Below are positions 62,113-64,000 of a stretch of 64,000 nucleotides of DNA, in pieces. A program made the position numbers and the translations under genes. Each line of letters opens with the position of its first letter. Within the stretch, counting starts at the first letter, position 1. Origin of the DNA: Bigelowiella natans CCMP2755 (taxonomy: Eukaryota; Cercozoa; Chlorarachniophyceae); the NCBI GenBank assembly GCA_000320545.1, contig ADNK01000510.1, forward strand, positions 114,764 through 178,763. The letters are read 5' to 3'. The notes below the pieces were generated by a model. The model made no database searches and was not told the origin of the DNA. It saw only the letters and a list, made by a program, of their open reading frames with translations.

Positions 62113-63775
62113 ATGCGCTGCGATAGTTATTTCCTATTATTCGCGCTTGCGCTAGGATGGCTATCGCCGAGGTTGTTGTTCAACGTCTGCCCTGCCTTAG
62201 TGTCACATGATGAACTAAGTTGAAATCTTTCTTCAGGGTGTTTGGTGACCTCATGGCCCCCAGGACCATTCGTGAGCACCACCGTGTAAGCGCCGCATCT
62301 GCTCACAGGGTTGGAACAAATGATTCAAGCTAAACATGAATGTATCTTTAGATGGTGATGATGATGATGATGATGATTGTCTGACAGGCATTGCAACTGA
62401 AACCTACTGAAGTCTTTCGGCCTCGGAGTGTTGTGGAGGGTGGTTGGAGGAAAAGCCCCGTAATTTCTTCTTATCCTCAACAATATCGAATACACACGAG
62501 CCGTTCAAACGTATTGCAAGCCAAAGCTGTGAAGACTGAGGCCCCTTCCAGCATACCTCCTCAACTACGTGACAGGCTCATACTCCTAGCTACTGGCGCA
62601 TTATATGCATTGGTGACTATCGATATTCGCAACTTGGCGCTGCAGGAGGGCGGGCCGTCAGTATCCTTGCTCAGTGCAATGCGAGGCTGCGTGATCGCCC
62701 TGTGTATGGCCCCAGCTGCTGCCCAGCTCTTATCGAAGGGAAAGAATCCTTCTGCGTCCCAATGGCTCACCTCTCTTGAAATGGTGAGAATAGTTAGAAC
62801 AAGTGAGAGGCGGAAGCTGCATGCGGTTATGAATAAAATATTAATGTGATGAGAAGATATTTTGTGCCAGCTCGGCCCATATGCCTTATCTACGCAATGT
62901 TTTCGCATGCAAGGCTCATAAGAAGGACTTTGTCTGCCATTTTGCGTAAACTGTAGGCAATTTACAACCTTGGGTCGCAGGGACTATTCGCAGCAGGTGT
63001 GTACATTACGGACGCTTCCTTGGCTGCATTTCTCACCCAAGCTTCCATCATCGTGACTCCGATCATCGCCGCATCAACTGGAGAGAAAGTGAGCAAGTGG
63101 AACTGGGCAGGTGGAGCAGTTGCGCTCGCTGGGATTGGACTGCTGGGGTTATCCCAACAAACGACAGGCGTTGATTCTGGCGGCTCCTTGGAACAAAGCT
63201 TGACCGGACCACTGCTCTGCCTCGGCGGTGCAGTGAGCTGGTCGCTGTATATATGCCGATATAAGAAGATCCTGGAGGATACAAACGACGGCATGTCACC
63301 TGCAGCATTGCAAACGTGGAAGTCAGCCCTTCTTGCGCTGCTATACATCCTCTTCTTCGCTTTGGACGTGTTTAAGGGCACGACGACGACGACGTCAGGT
63401 GGCGAGGAAGCGACGTTACAGCTTGGGGAGTTCCTTCAGACCGCGTGGCCTGCAAAGTCGGATGCGACGCAATGGGGCGCAATTGTGTTCTCCGGTGCAG
63501 GCGTAGCACTTGCTCATTATCTGCAGGGGTTAGGTCAAAAGACGATTAGCTCCTCAGAGGCCAATATCTACCTGGGTTCCGAACCGCTATGGACCGCAGC
63601 GTTTGCATACTTTCTTTTAAACGAGCACCTTCAGGGCGCGGGTGGATACGCTGGGGCAGGATTACTGGTCCTGGCCGCTCTGCTTTCAAGTGGCTTCCTG
63701 GAGAGCAAACTTGCTGCTCCACAAATTCTCGAAGATGAAGTTGGTGGTGGAGGGGGTGAAGGAGGAGGAAAGTGA
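62113..63775 (+). CDS. EamA-family (drug/metabolite transporter) membrane protein
   Basis: Ten-helix DMT-superfamily transporter made of two EamA repeats. Exons 62113-62199 (tentative), 62388-62783 and 62981-63775 keep phase, giving 425 residues. Helices include LILLATGALYALVTIDI, LLSAMRGCVIALCMAPAAA, GLFAAGVYITDASLAAFLTQ, ASIIVTPIIAAS, WAGGAVALAGIGLLGL, GPLLCLGGAVSWSLYI, ALLALLYILFFALDVF, WGAIVFSGAGVALAHYL, and the EamA hallmark EANIYLGSEPLWTAAFAYFL followed by LNEHLQGAGGYAGAGLLVLA. The tail is Gly/Glu-rich. The proposed first exon gives MRCDSYFLLFALALGWLSPR, signal-peptide-like, followed by a Ser/Arg/Lys-containing stretch before the first helix. This is compatible with a bipartite plastid-envelope signal; alternatively it is a secretory-membrane protein. 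Two donor choices (62199 or the AAC 15 bases upstream) both keep phase. Substrate unknown. Confidence 0.85.
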
Positions 63776-64000
63776 GGATAAGTGTGATCGGTAGATTGTG
63801 GTTGAGTGTGGAGGGGAAGAGAACCATTGCTAAAATGACTCAGGCTAATGCACCTGTAGAACAAGGTGGTAATTTGCACGAAGCCGTCTCTAAAACTTTG
63901 ATTTGTTGTAAATAGTACACACTGTATTGAAGGCCACTAGCAAAATGCACGTACAGTAGGTTGGCACTTGATGCATGGATAACTGCCTCGGCACACACAC
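63776..64000. other. 3' flank of the EamA gene, no gene seen
   Basis: Short stretch to the window end with TGCACG/TGCATGG words and a CACACACA end; no coding signal. Confidence 0.5.

Overview
This is a nuclear window from a eukaryotic protist. Nearly every gene is broken by GT-AG introns of about 40-400 bases, many filled with di- and trinucleotide microsatellites. I found no transposase, reverse transcriptase, rRNA, tRNA or CRISPR array. The gene content suggests a free-living protist, possibly an alga with a complex plastid: a UbiE/COQ5/MenG-type quinone methyltransferase and an EamA transporter both begin with a signal-peptide-like hydrophobic segment, and there is a long PPR protein. The plastid inference is moderate; the species cannot be named.

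Layout, left to right: (+) 3' part of a PYROXD1-like flavoprotein (73-2719); (-) small ankyrin gene, 5' end unresolved (4017-4697); (-) JmjC/cupin-8 oxygenase resembling JMJD8 (6038-7823); (+) Tudor/Agenet-like chromatin-type protein (8587-10651); (-) very large protein with two tandem acyl-CoA synthetase domains (11692-18866); (+) UbiE/COQ5/MenG methyltransferase (19262-20594); (-) translin-associated factor X (21247-22637); (+) Tat-SF1/Cus2-type splicing factor with three N-terminal GYF_2-like modules (23493-28473); (-) pentatricopeptide repeat protein (29687-36032); (+) ACOT9-like acyl-CoA thioesterase (36606-41033); (+) plant AKT-like K+ channel with cyclic-nucleotide-binding and ankyrin domains (41713-45489); (-) UvrD/Rep-family helicase with an organelle-type presequence (46249-52560); (+) giant EF-hand protein of about 1,766 residues (53599-60691); (+) EamA-family transporter (62113-63775).

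Gene order is strongly alternating. There are five head-to-head pairs (JmjC/Tudor, ACS/MenG, TRAX/Tat-SF1, PPR/ACOT, helicase/EF-hand) separated by 0.4-1 kb that probably hold paired promoters. Convergent 3' flanks are 0.65-1.3 kb, carry no convincing genes, and look enriched in short palindromes (CATG, TGCA, GCTAGC).

Exon joins were made by hand from reading-phase continuity, GT/AG borders and remembered family motifs. They are strong for PYROXD1, JmjC, Tudor, Tat-SF1, EF-hand and EamA, and approximate for the PPR, ACOT, K+ channel, helicase and MenG genes. The most unusual items are the tandem acyl-CoA synthetase, the GYF_2-Tat-SF1 fusion, and microsatellites that coincide with splice donors, polypyrimidine tracts and acceptors.
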